From positions 1-50,100 of the forward strand of contig JAEZFL010000096.1 of assembly GCA_023417515.1 (NCBI GenBank): a DNA stretch of 50,100 bases. Reading direction: 5' to 3'. A program made the position numbers and the translations under genes. Positions 15,783 to 26,187 of the stretch are shown piece by piece. This DNA is from Pseudomonadota bacterium. GTDB lineage: Bacteria > Pseudomonadota > Alphaproteobacteria > Sphingomonadales > Sphingomonadaceae. Each line of letters begins with the position of its first letter. The stretch's first letter is position 1. The notes beneath the pieces were generated by a model. That model was given only the letters and a program-made list of their open reading frames with translations, was not told the DNA's origin and did no database searches.

Positions 15783-15800
15783 GTGCTACGCCTGTAGCAC
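15783..15800. other. 7-bp perfect inverted repeat just beyond the hrpB stop
   Basis: GTGCTAC (15783-15789) and GTAGCAC (15794-15800), loop GCCT, 12 bases downstream of the hrpB stop codon. On the hrpB strand it is followed by AAAATG rather than T residues, so it is not a standard intrinsic terminator; it may be a factor-dependent end or a protein site. Confidence 0.4.
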
Positions 15801-15811
15801 CCTCCGAAGCC

Positions 15812-18307
15812 TCAGCGGCGCGCGGCCGTCGCTTTCTTGGTGCGCAGGGTGGGGTCGGCGGCGGCCGGATCGTCGGGCCAGGGATGCTTGGGATAACGGC
15901 CGCGCATTTCCTTGGCGACCGCGCTCCAGCTGCCGCGCCAGAAGCCGGGCAGGTCGCCGGTCGTCTGGATCGGCCGGCCCGCCGGCGAGGTTAGCGCGAG
16001 GATCAGTGGCCGCCCCGCGACGGTCGGATGCTCCGACAGGCCGAACAGGGCCTGGACCCGGATTGTGACCGTGGGGCCGGCCTCGGCTTCATAGTCGATG
16101 GCGTGGCGGCTTCCGGCCGGGGTGACGAACTCGGCCGGCGCGAGGCGGTCGAGGCGCTGGCGCGCGTCCCAGCCGATCAGGTTTTCCAGGGCGGATCGAA
16201 GCTCTCCACCCGAAATGTCGCCGAGGCGGCGCTTGCCGCTCAGGAGCGGGGCGAGCCATTCGTCGAGCCTGCCGGCAAGGGCCGCGTCGGAGAGGTCCGG
16301 AAGGCTGTCGTCCCGAGCCCGCGCGAAAGCGAGGCGGCGACGCAGCGATGCCGCGCCTCCGTTCCACGGCAGAAGTGCGAGACCGTTGCTGCGCACGCCT
16401 TCCAGTAGTGCCGCTTCGATCTCGGCCGGTGCGGCGCGGCTGTCCTGGCCACCGGACAGGAGGATGGCGCCGAGCCGCCGGCCGTGGCTGGCGCGGACGC
16501 CGCCGGTCGTGGGGTCGAAGCTGACCTGGGCGCCGCTGGAGATTCGATCGGCAAACAGGCTTTCCACCGTCGCCTGGTCGATCGGCGCCGCCGAGAGGAT
16601 GCGGGCGCCGCCCGCGGTGCCGCCGACCTCGGCGACGGCGAGCCATTGCTCGCGGGCGAGCGGCGCGGCGGGATCGAGGCGGAAGCCGCGGCCGCCGGCG
16701 CTCAGCCACTGCTCGCCGGAGGAGTCGCGGCGCTTTGACAGGCGGTCGGGGAAGGCGAGGGCGACGCAGGCGCCAATATCTCCCCTCCCTGGAAGGGAGC
16801 CACCCACCCCTCGCCCCTCCCTTGCAGGGAGGGGAAGGAGCGAGCGCCACCGCTTCGCCAGTCCGCGCGCGGCTTCAGCGCGCCTGCCGCGCTCGCCACG
16901 CCAGCGCCTGAGGCGGAGCTCGAGGTCGGTGTCGTTGCCGCCGAGGCCGCGCTCGGAGAGGAGGACGGCGACATCGGCGGCGGTCGCTGCCCAGCCACGG
17001 GCGCCCGCCTCGATCAGCATATGGGCGAGGCGCGGCGGCAGCGGCAGGTCGGCAATGGCGCGGCCATGGGCGGTTGGGCGGCCGGCCGAGTCGATCGCGC
17101 CGAGGCTGGCGAGGCGGGTTCGGGCCTCGTCGATCGCGGCGGCGGGCGGCGGATCGAGCCAGTTGAGCTCGCGCGGGTCCGCCACGCCCCAGATCAGGCA
17201 GTCGAGCAGGAGCGCCGACAGGTCCGCCTCGAGGATCTCGGGCGGGTCGAAGCGCGGCAGGCTGGCGGTCGCGGCTTCCTCCCACAGCCGATAGACCCGG
17301 CCCGGACCCTGGCGGCCGGCGCGGCCGGCGCGCTGGGTGACCGCGGCCTGGCTGGCGCGCTCGGTGACGAGGCGGGTGAGGCCGGCGCTTCGGTCGTAGC
17401 GCGGGCGCCGGGCAAGGCCGGAATCGACGACGATGCGGACCCCGTCGAGGGTCAGGCTGGTTTCGGCGATCGAGGTGGCGAGCACCACCTTGCGGCGGCC
17501 GGGGGCAGCCGCCGTGATCGCAGCGCGCTGCTCGGCGGGATCGAGGCTGCCGTGGAGGCGGTGGCGATCGGCGTCGGCGGGCAGGTTGCCCGCCAGGCGC
17601 TCCGCGGTTCGCTCGATCTCGGCGACACCGGGGAGAAAGGCGAGCAGGCTGCCCTCGGACTCGGCAAGCGCGCGGCGGATGGCCGGGGCCATCTCGTCCT
17701 CGATCCGCCGCTCGGAGGCGCGGCCGACATGGACGATGTCGATCGGGTGGCTTCGGCCTTCGCTGGCGACGACCGGCGCGTCTCCCATCAGTGACGAGAA
17801 GCGGGCGCCGTCGAGAGTCGCCGACATGGCAAGGAGGCGCAGGTCCGGCCGAAGCGACGCCTGGGCATCGAGCGCGAGGGCAAGGCCGAAATCGCTGTCG
17901 AGGCTGCGCTCATGGACCTCGTCGAACAGCACAGCGGCGACGCCGGCCAATTCCGGGTCGGACTGGATGCGCTTGAGGAAGATGCCTTCGGTGAGGACGG
18001 TGATCCGGGTCGCCGCCGAGCGCTTGCTGTCGAGGCGGGTGGCGTAGCCGATGGTGCGGCCGACCGGCTCGCCGGCCAGCTCCGCCATCCGCTCCGCCGC
18101 CGCCCGCGCCGCCAGCCGCCGCGGCGACAGCAGCAAGATCTCGCCCGAGCAGATCCAGGGCTCGCCGAGCAAAGCCGGCGCCGCCGCTGTGGTCTTGCCG
18201 GCGCCCGGCGGAGCGACCAGCACGGCGTTGCTGCCCGCCCGCAACGCGGCGAGCAAATCGGGCAGGACGGCATGGATCGGCAGGGCGGCGGTCACGCCCT
18301 GCCGCAT
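15812..18307 (-). CDS. hrpB: ATP-dependent helicase HrpB (DEAH box)
   Basis: An 831-aa DExH helicase of the HrpB family, a putative RNA helicase of uncertain cellular role. Walker A APPGAGKTT (residues 32-40), DEVH at 129-132, motif III SATLD, and motif VI region QRAGRAGRQGPG are all present, and the C-terminal HrpB-specific domain runs to about residue 800 (GRYPKHPWPDDP). Oddity: residues 491-510 are encoded by a palindromic repeat element (16780-16834) otherwise found between genes, inserted in frame in the region that links the helicase core to the C-terminal part. The frame is intact on both sides, so the gene is probably functional. ATG start at 18307; a GTG four codons later is possible. 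Confidence 0.93.
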   Translation of the reverse strand: MRQGVTAALPIHAVLPDLLAALRAGSNAVLVAPPGAGKTTAAAPALLGEPWICSGEILLLSPRRLAARAAAERMAELAGEPVGRTIGYATRLDSKRSAATRITVLTEGIFLKRIQSDPELAGVAAVLFDEVHERSLDSDFGLALALDAQASLRPDLRLLAMSATLDGARFSSLMGDAPVVASEGRSHPIDIVHVGRASERRIEDEMAPAIRRALAESEGSLLAFLPGVAEIERTAERLAGNLPADADRHRLHGSLDPAEQRAAITAAAPGRRKVVLATSIAETSLTLDGVRIVVDSGLARRPRYDRSAGLTRLVTERASQAAVTQRAGRAGRQGPGRVYRLWEEAATASLPRFDPPEILEADLSALLLDCLIWGVADPRELNWLDPPPAAAIDEARTRLASLGAIDSAGRPTAHGRAIADLPLPPRLAHMLIEAGARGWAATAADVAVLLSERGLGGNDTDLELRLRRWRGERGRRAEAARGLAKRWRSLLPLPAREGRGVGGSLPGRGDIGACVALAFPDRLSKRRDSSGEQWLSAGGRGFRLDPAAPLAREQWLAVAEVGGTAGGARILSAAPIDQATVESLFADRISSGAQVSFDPTTGGVRASHGRRLGAILLSGGQDSRAAPAEIEAALLEGVRSNGLALLPWNGGAASLRRRLAFARARDDSLPDLSDAALAGRLDEWLAPLLSGKRRLGDISGGELRSALENLIGWDARQRLDRLAPAEFVTPAGSRHAIDYEAEAGPTVTIRVQALFGLSEHPTVAGRPLILALTSPAGRPIQTTGDLPGFWRGSWSAVAKEMRGRYPKHPWPDDPAAADPTLRTKKATAARR
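16780..16834. repeat. Paired palindromic repeat lodged in frame inside hrpB
   Basis: CCCCTCCC (16814-16821) pairs with GGGAGGGG (16827-16834); CTCCCT (16785-16790) pairs with AGGGAG (16794-16799). The block ACCCACCCCT plus the second hairpin matches the right arm of the intergenic element at 19849-19870 almost base for base. Compared with the intergenic copies the central spacer is lost, so the two arms lie close together. The element adds about 20 codons without breaking the hrpB frame. Confidence 0.8.
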
Positions 18308-18391
18308 GGCACAGCGGGGCCGTCACGAACAGGCGCACCCAAAGGGCGGCCGGTGCGTTGGCCGCACAAACCCCGCGACGGAGAACTTATC

Positions 18392-18586
18392 ATGGCCAAG
18401 ACCCTGTCCGAATTCCAGATCAAGGGCCTGGGCGACGACAATTACCTGATGCGCTTCGCCACCGACGACGGCGAGACCGTGGAGGTGACCACGACGTTCG
18501 ACCAGCTCGACCTGATCGCCGAGGCGATCGACGATCTCCTCATGGCCGACGAGGAGAATGCGCTGGAGGTCACGAACGAGGAATAG
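18392..18586 (+). CDS. Small acidic hypothetical protein (64 aa)
   Basis: Begins MAKTLSEFQIKGLGDDNYLMRF and continues with strongly acidic stretches (TDDGETVEV, ADEENALEVTNEE); predicted as a short beta-strand region followed by an Asp/Leu-rich helix (FDQLDLIAEAIDDLL). ATG at 18392 with GGAGAA 8 bases upstream. There is no signal peptide and no Cys. It is divergent from hrpB and convergent with pyrC. I recall similar short proteins in sphingomonads but no named family. Codon bias and the ribosome site support a real gene. Confidence 0.7.
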   Translation: MAKTLSEFQIKGLGDDNYLMRFATDDGETVEVTTTFDQLDLIAEAIDDLLMADEENALEVTNEE

Positions 18587-18665
18587 CGTCTCGCCCGTCC
18601 GGGCGGGCACGGATGTTGCCGGTTGCTGCTTGCGCCCGAACCCGAGCGGCTGGTCGTACTCGACG

Positions 18666-19703
18666 TCACGACACTAAGCGCCAGCGCAACGTCTCGCCGG
18701 CGTGGAAGGGCACGATCCCCGTCCCCGCCGCCGGCAGGCTGTCCGGCACCGCCTGCTCTTCGCGCACCAGGGTCACCCGGCCCTCGTTGAGCGGCAGGCC
18801 GTAGAAACGCGCGCCATTTTCCGACGCGAAGGCCTCGAGCCGGTCGAGCGCACCTTCCTCCTCGAACACGCTCGCATAGCTTTCCAGCGCATAAGGCGCG
18901 TTGAAGATGCCGGCGCAGCCGCAGCCGCTCTCCTTGGCCTCGACCGCGTGAGGCGCGCTGTCGGTGCCGAGGAAGAATTTCGGCGAGCCCGACGTCGCCG
19001 CCTTGCGCACTGCGAGCCGGTGCTTCTCGCGCTTGGCAACCGGCAGACAGTAAGCGTGCGGCCTGAGGCCACCGGCGAAGATCGCGTTGCGATTGATGAT
19101 CAGGTGCTGCGGAGTCACCGTCGCGGCGACGTTCGGCCCGGCATCCATGACGAAATCGACGCCTTCCGCTGTGGTGATATGCTCGAACACGATCCTGAGT
19201 TCAGGAAGGTCGCTCACCACCTGCGACAGCACCCGCTCGATGAACACCGCCTCGCGGTCGAACACATCCACGTCCGGATCGGTCACCTCGCCATGGACGA
19301 GCAGCGGCATGCCGATCGCCTGCATCCGTTCCAGAACCTTGTAGATGTTGCTTATGTCGGTGACGCCCTGCGCGCTGTTGGTCGTCGCATTGGCCGGATA
19401 GAGCTTACAGGCCGTGAACACCCCGTCGGCATGGCCGCGCGCGATCTCGTCCGCGTCGGCATCGTCGGTGAGGTAACAGGTCATCAGCGGCGTGAAGTCC
19501 GCCCCCGCCGGAAGCGCCGCGACGATTCGCCCGCGATAGGCCTCGGCCGCCGCGACCGTGGTCACCGGCGGCGCCAGGTTCGGCATGACGATCGCCCGGG
19601 CGAACTGCCGCGCGGTATAGCCCGCCACCGCCTCAAGCATCGCCCCGTCGCGCAGGTGGACGTGCCAGTCGTCGGGGCGGCGGATGGTCATGCTGTCGGT
19701 CAT
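18666..19703 (-). CDS. pyrC: Dihydroorotase (class II, PyrC type)
   Basis: Catalyses cyclisation of N-carbamoyl-L-aspartate to L-dihydroorotate, the third step of pyrimidine synthesis, in the cytoplasm. 345 aa, the usual length of the E. coli-type enzyme. Metal-binding HVH (His14 and His16 in WHVHLRDG), the carboxylated lysine region (FTACKLYPANATTNS), His in LLVHGEVTD and VFEHITT, and the catalytic Asp in LGTDSAPH are all present. Start is ATG at 19703; a second ATG four codons later is equally possible and neither has a strong ribosome site. Its upstream region is a paired palindromic element (19727-19870) that separates it from divergent ygfZ. Confidence 0.95.
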   Translation of the reverse strand: MTDSMTIRRPDDWHVHLRDGAMLEAVAGYTARQFARAIVMPNLAPPVTTVAAAEAYRGRIVAALPAGADFTPLMTCYLTDDADADEIARGHADGVFTACKLYPANATTNSAQGVTDISNIYKVLERMQAIGMPLLVHGEVTDPDVDVFDREAVFIERVLSQVVSDLPELRIVFEHITTAEGVDFVMDAGPNVAATVTPQHLIINRNAIFAGGLRPHAYCLPVAKREKHRLAVRKAATSGSPKFFLGTDSAPHAVEAKESGCGCAGIFNAPYALESYASVFEEEGALDRLEAFASENGARFYGLPLNEGRVTLVREEQAVPDSLPAAGTGIVPFHAGETLRWRLVS

Positions 19704-19726
19704 GCGAGGCGCTGTGCCCCCGTTAG

Positions 19727-19870
19727 CCCCTCCCTTTCAAGGGAGGGGTTGGGAGTGGGTGCGCACGTCTGTGCGCCTATAAACTCGATCCACCATGCGT
19801 TGCAGCGCTTCGGAGGCATCGAGCCTCCTCACCGCTACCCACCCCTGGCCCCTCCCTTGAAAGGGAGGGG
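19727..19870. repeat. Composite paired-palindrome element (REPIN-like), 144 bp
   Basis: Left hairpin CCCCTCCCTT (19727-19736) with AAGGGAGGGG (19739-19748); right hairpin CCCCTCCCTT (19849-19858) with AAGGGAGGGG (19861-19870). The outer 34 bp of each end are inverted copies with 4 mismatches. The spacer carries two smaller hairpins, around 19760-19777 and GGAGGC/GCCTCC at 19812-19828. The element fills almost the whole gap between divergent pyrC and ygfZ, so promoters or 5'UTRs of both must lie in it. Confidence 0.8.
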
Positions 19871-19891
19871 TGAACCGGCGATCTCCTTCTC

Positions 19892-20614
19892 ATGAGTTCC
19901 ACCACCCTCACCGGCCGCGCCCTCGTCCGCCTTTCAGGAGAGGACGTGCGCGGCTTCCTCCAGGGGCTCGTCACCAACGACGTGGGCCTGCTCGCGCCTG
20001 ATCGGCCGCTCTGGGCCGGACTGCTCTCCGCGCAGGGCAAGGCGCTGTTCGACTTCATCCTGTGGGCTTCGGGCGACGACGTGCTGGTCGATTGCGAGCG
20101 AGAGCAGGCGGGAGCGCTGGCATCGCGCCTCACCCTCTATCGCCTGCGCCGGCCGATCACGATCGAGCGCGAGCCGGACCTGTGCGTCCACTGGGCCGCC
20201 GACGGCGAGGCCGGCGTCGCCGATCCGCGCCTGCCGGCGCTTGGGCGTCGCTGGCTCGCACGGGCGAGCGGCGAGGCGGGAGCCGACGAGGCCTGGCGCG
20301 AGCACCGCCTCCGCCTCGGAGTCACCGAAGGCGCAGCCGAGCTCGGCGACATTCTCTGGCTGGAATGCAATGCCGCCGAGCTGAACGGGGTCGCCTTCGA
20401 CAAGGGCTGCTATGTCGGCCAGGAGAATACGGCTCGGATGAACTGGCGGCAGAAGGTCAACCGCCGCCTGGTCGTCGTCGCGGCCGACGCGCCCGGACCG
20501 CGCACCCGCATCCACTATCCCGATCTCGGCCTCGCCGTGGACCATCGCCGAGTCGACGACCTCGGCGGCGCGATCATTCCGGACTGGTTAAGCCCCACCC
20601 TGCTCTCCTCCTAG
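19892..20614 (+). CDS. ygfZ: YgfZ/GcvT-like folate-binding protein
   Basis: A 240-aa tetrahydrofolate-binding protein involved in assembly or repair of iron-sulfur enzymes. The signature KGCYVGQE begins at Lys171 with the essential Cys173, followed by NTARM; the N-terminal half contains LSGEDVRGFLQGLVTNDV and LWAGLLSAQGKALFDF, as in YgfZ. It is shorter than E. coli YgfZ, as alphaproteobacterial members usually are. The ATG lacks a strong ribosome site. It is divergent from pyrC across the paired-palindrome element. Confidence 0.92.
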   Translation: MSSTTLTGRALVRLSGEDVRGFLQGLVTNDVGLLAPDRPLWAGLLSAQGKALFDFILWASGDDVLVDCEREQAGALASRLTLYRLRRPITIEREPDLCVHWAADGEAGVADPRLPALGRRWLARASGEAGADEAWREHRLRLGVTEGAAELGDILWLECNAAELNGVAFDKGCYVGQENTARMNWRQKVNRRLVVVAADAPGPRTRIHYPDLGLAVDHRRVDDLGGAIIPDWLSPTLLSS

Positions 20615-20654
20615 GGCAGGCGAAAGGCGGCTGCGGGCCGTCCCTTGCCTACGA

Positions 20655-20675
20655 GCATGTTATGTCATAACATGC
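20655..20675. promoter_or_regulatory. Perfect 10-1-10 palindrome upstream of the beta-propeller gene
   Basis: GCATGTTATG (20655-20664), a single T, then CATAACATGC (20666-20675). It ends 32 bases before the ATG at 20708 and about 20 bases before its ribosome site. Its A/T-rich core TTATGTCATAA stands out from the GC-rich background and looks like a dimeric regulator operator overlapping a promoter; no T-tract follows. The regulator is unknown. Confidence 0.55.
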
Positions 20676-20707
20676 CGTTCCGGGGCGATGGTTCAGGAGG
20701 AGGGACT

Positions 20708-22678
20708 ATGCGCAAGCTCGGACGAGTCGCGGTGCGCCGCAATCTGATCGTCAGCGTCGGCATCGCGGGCGTCGCGGTCGCCGGACTGATTGCGCTCGGC
20801 CCGCTGCCCGGCACGGCCAGCGCCAACATCCAGCAGGACCAGAGCAGCGGCGGCCTCGTCGCCTTCCGCTCCGACGCCGAGCTGCGCCGCTTCCTGCGCC
20901 AGCGCCAGGCGCGCACGCGGCGGCTGGAGGCTATGGAAGTCCAGGAGATGGCGGCCCCGGCTCCGATGGCGGCGGACACGGCCAACAGCTTGCCGGCGGC
21001 CCAGGCAGAGGCGGGCATCACCAACACCCAGGAAGCCGGAGTCGACGAAGGCGGCATCGTCAAGACCTGGCGCGACATGCTCGTCATCCTTCGCCGCGGC
21101 CGGATCTTCACCGTCTCGCTCGCCGACGGCGCGATGCGGTCGATCGACTCGATCGACGCCTTTCCGCCGGGCGTGAATGCGGGCAGCGACTGGTATGACG
21201 AGATGCTGGTGTCCGGAGACCGCGTCATCGTCATCGGCTACAGCTACGGGCGCGGCGGAACCGAGGTGAACCGCTTCCGAATCTCGCCGGACGGGCGGCT
21301 GCGCTTCGAGGACGCCTATCACCTGCGCTCGAACGATTATTATTCGTCGCGCAACTACGCCTCGCGGCTGATCGGCAACCGGCTGGTCTATTACACGCCG
21401 CTCTATCTTGGTCATGGCGGCGACGATCCGCTCGACTCACTTCCCGCCGTGCGCCGCTGGCGGGGCGACAATGATCGCGGCGCCTTCCGCCGCATCGCCG
21501 ACGCTCGGCAGGTCTATATCGCGCCGCGCCTGCGCGACGACCGCGATTCCGACATCAGCGCGCTGCACAGCGTGATCAGCTGCGACCTCACCGCGCCGGA
21601 GCTCGATTGCGACGCGACCGCAGTGCTCGGCCCGTCGTCACGCACCTTCTACGTGTCCGGCAACGCGGTCTACCTGTGGATCGCATCCTGGCGCGACGAC
21701 CCGAAGCAGCGGCACCCGGGCTCCTATCTTTACCGGCTCCCGTTCGCCGAGGATGCCCGCCCGGCGGCGATCGCCGCGCGCGGTGCGCCGACCGACCAAT
21801 TTTCGTTCCGCGAGGACGCGCAGGGCGGCCGCATCGACGTGCTGGTCCGATCGGAAGGGCGCGGCGACGCGATGTGGCGGCCCGAGTTCAGCGCCGGCAG
21901 CGTCGCATTGCTGCAGGTGCCGTTCGCGGCTTTCGGCGACGGCTCGGACGAAGCGCCCGCGCGCTTCTACCGCGACCTGCCCCAACCGCGCGGCGACGGC
22001 TACGAGTTCCACAACCGCTTCGTCGGCGACTATATTCTCTATGGCAATGGTAGCGGCGGCTACGGATCGGAACGCGGCGGCACCGGCTGGGTGACCGCTG
22101 CCTCGGTGCGCGGCGGCCCGGCGCAGGAACTGGCGCTGGCCCATGGCGTCGAGCGGATCGAGGTCCTGGGCCGCGACGCGCTCGTCGTCGGCGGCGGCGG
22201 ACGCGATCTCGGCTTCACCGAGATCGACCTGTCCGGCCGGTCCCCTAGCGTCGGTAGCCGTTACGTTCATCGATCGGCCGGCCAGGGGGAATCGCGCAGC
22301 CACGCATTCTTCTACAGCCCCGATCCCGGCAGCCGCGACGGCGCGTCGGGGACGCTCGGCCTGCCGGTCGCCAAGGCCGTCGAGGAGCGCTACCGCCGCT
22401 TCTTCGGAAGCGCGGCTTCGATGCTGTTCCTTCGCCGGGAGGCGCACCGCTTCAGCCCGGCCGGCGAGCTCGATGCCCAACTCGCGCATATCACCGACGA
22501 CGGCTGTCAGGCCTCGTGCGTCGACTGGTACGGCAACGCCCGGCCGATCTTCTGGCGCGGTCGCATCTTCGCTCTGCTCGGCTACGAGCTGGTTGAGGGC
22601 CGGATGGCGAACGGCCGGATCAGCGAAACCGGCCGCGCCAACTTCGCGCCGCGAATGACCAGAGCGTCGCGGGAGTAA
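20708..22678 (+). CDS. Exported beta-propeller domain protein (PF09826 type)
   Basis: A 656-aa protein with an N-terminal signal or anchor (residues 12-38, NLIVSVGIAGVAVAGLIALG, cleavage possible after TASA) followed by a large secreted beta-propeller. The phrase TNTQEAGVDEGGIVKTW, with a strand reading MLVILRRGRIFTVSL, matches the family's TNxQxxGVDExDIVKT signature. Repeated strand pairs and a central DRVIVIGYSYG follow. The function of this family is not established; a periplasmic or surface role is likely. The ATG has a very strong AGGAGGAGGG site; the frame is open further upstream, but the ribosome site and signal peptide decide for 20708. A perfect palindrome precedes it. Confidence 0.85.
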   Translation: MRKLGRVAVRRNLIVSVGIAGVAVAGLIALGPLPGTASANIQQDQSSGGLVAFRSDAELRRFLRQRQARTRRLEAMEVQEMAAPAPMAADTANSLPAAQAEAGITNTQEAGVDEGGIVKTWRDMLVILRRGRIFTVSLADGAMRSIDSIDAFPPGVNAGSDWYDEMLVSGDRVIVIGYSYGRGGTEVNRFRISPDGRLRFEDAYHLRSNDYYSSRNYASRLIGNRLVYYTPLYLGHGGDDPLDSLPAVRRWRGDNDRGAFRRIADARQVYIAPRLRDDRDSDISALHSVISCDLTAPELDCDATAVLGPSSRTFYVSGNAVYLWIASWRDDPKQRHPGSYLYRLPFAEDARPAAIAARGAPTDQFSFREDAQGGRIDVLVRSEGRGDAMWRPEFSAGSVALLQVPFAAFGDGSDEAPARFYRDLPQPRGDGYEFHNRFVGDYILYGNGSGGYGSERGGTGWVTAASVRGGPAQELALAHGVERIEVLGRDALVVGGGGRDLGFTEIDLSGRSPSVGSRYVHRSAGQGESRSHAFFYSPDPGSRDGASGTLGLPVAKAVEERYRRFFGSAASMLFLRREAHRFSPAGELDAQLAHITDDGCQASCVDWYGNARPIFWRGRIFALLGYELVEGRMANGRISETGRANFAPRMTRASRE

Positions 22679-22773
22679 GCGCCGCGTCGCCGGAGGGCCG
22701 CGCTGCCATGATGCGGGAAACCGGTTTCGCAATTGATCGTTACGGGTGGAAACCGACATTCATCGAGGAATCG

Positions 22774-23505
22774 ATGCCCGCTAAGGACAGTGAGGCGCTG
22801 GCCGGGTTGATTAGAAAACTGGACCGCCTCTCGAAACTGGACGCCGAAGACCAAGAGATGCTCGCCGCGCTGCCTTTCCGCCTGGAAAGCGTGCCGGCCG
22901 GCACTCTGCTGGTGCGCGAAGGCGCCCTGGTCACGCAATGCTGCATGCTGGCGCAGGGCTATGCGTGCCGCCACAAAACCAGCGCCGAGGGGAAGCGACA
23001 GATCGTCTCCTTCCACCTGGCCGGCGATATCCTCGATATCCAGCATCTCGTGCTCGCCCGCGCCGATCACAATGTCGAGACGATCACCAGCGTCGAAGTC
23101 GCCTGGATTGCGGCCGACCAGCTGCGCACCCTCGCGGTCGAGCGGCCGAACATCGGCCAGGCCCTGTGGCGCGACGCGCTGATCGACGCGTCGGTGTTCC
23201 GCGAATGGGTGCTCAATGTCGGCCGCCGCGACGCGCGCACGCGCATCGCCCACATGCTGTGCGAATTCGGCGCGCGCGCTTTGGCGACCGGGGTGGCGCG
23301 CGGGGAGCATTTCCTGCTGCCGCTGACTCAGGAGCAGATCGCCGACGCGACCGGCCTCACCGCAGTGCACGTCAACCGCATGCTGCGCTATCTGCGCGAA
23401 GCCGGCGCGCTTTCGGTTGGCCAGAAGGGAGTCCGGATCGAGGATTTCGGGCTGTTGCGAGCGATCAGCAGCTTCGACGCGTCCTATCTCCACGCGGCGG
23501 CCTGA
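22774..23505 (+). CDS. Crp/Fnr family transcriptional regulator
   Basis: A 243-aa regulator: cyclic-nucleotide-binding-like beta-roll at about residues 20-140 (VPAGTLLVREGALVTQCCMLAQGYA, then RQIVSFHLAGDILDI), a long dimerisation helix, and a C-terminal winged helix (LPLTQEQIADATGLTAVHVNRMLRYLREAGAL). It lacks the N-terminal Cys cluster of FNR and the cAMP-binding RES pattern of CRP, so the effector is unknown. The start at ATG 22774 has GAGGA 7 bases upstream; the open frame continues to 22708 without a ribosome site. It stands alone between the beta-propeller gene and gyrB. Confidence 0.88.
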   Translation: MPAKDSEALAGLIRKLDRLSKLDAEDQEMLAALPFRLESVPAGTLLVREGALVTQCCMLAQGYACRHKTSAEGKRQIVSFHLAGDILDIQHLVLARADHNVETITSVEVAWIAADQLRTLAVERPNIGQALWRDALIDASVFREWVLNVGRRDARTRIAHMLCEFGARALATGVARGEHFLLPLTQEQIADATGLTAVHVNRMLRYLREAGALSVGQKGVRIEDFGLLRAISSFDASYLHAAA

Positions 23506-23653
23506 CCGATATCCCTCCGCGGCGGCCACCTTGACCTGCACCGCAGGCGCCCGCTGTGCGTGTTCGGCAACGTCCGCTGCGGATTGCGCTTTCGCCTCAT
23601 GCGGCCGCCTGTGAATCGCTTCATTTCGCTCGCCTTTCGGGGCCGCCATTCCT

Positions 23654-23659
23654 ATATCC
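23654..23659 (+). promoter_or_regulatory. Possible -10 element of gyrB, close to the start codon
   Basis: TATATC lies 5 bases before the gyrB ATG (23665), which would place the transcription start at or next to the A of ATG. No ribosome site is visible before the ATG, consistent with a leaderless transcript. I see no good -35 at the right distance, so this is tentative. Confidence 0.35.
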
Positions 23660-23664
23660 TCACT

Positions 23665-26183
<2,519 letters not shown>

Positions 26184-26187
<4 letters not shown>

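Noticed and set aside
15783..15800. Intrinsic terminator for hrpB
   Set aside because: The hairpin is followed by A residues, not a U-tract, on the hrpB strand.
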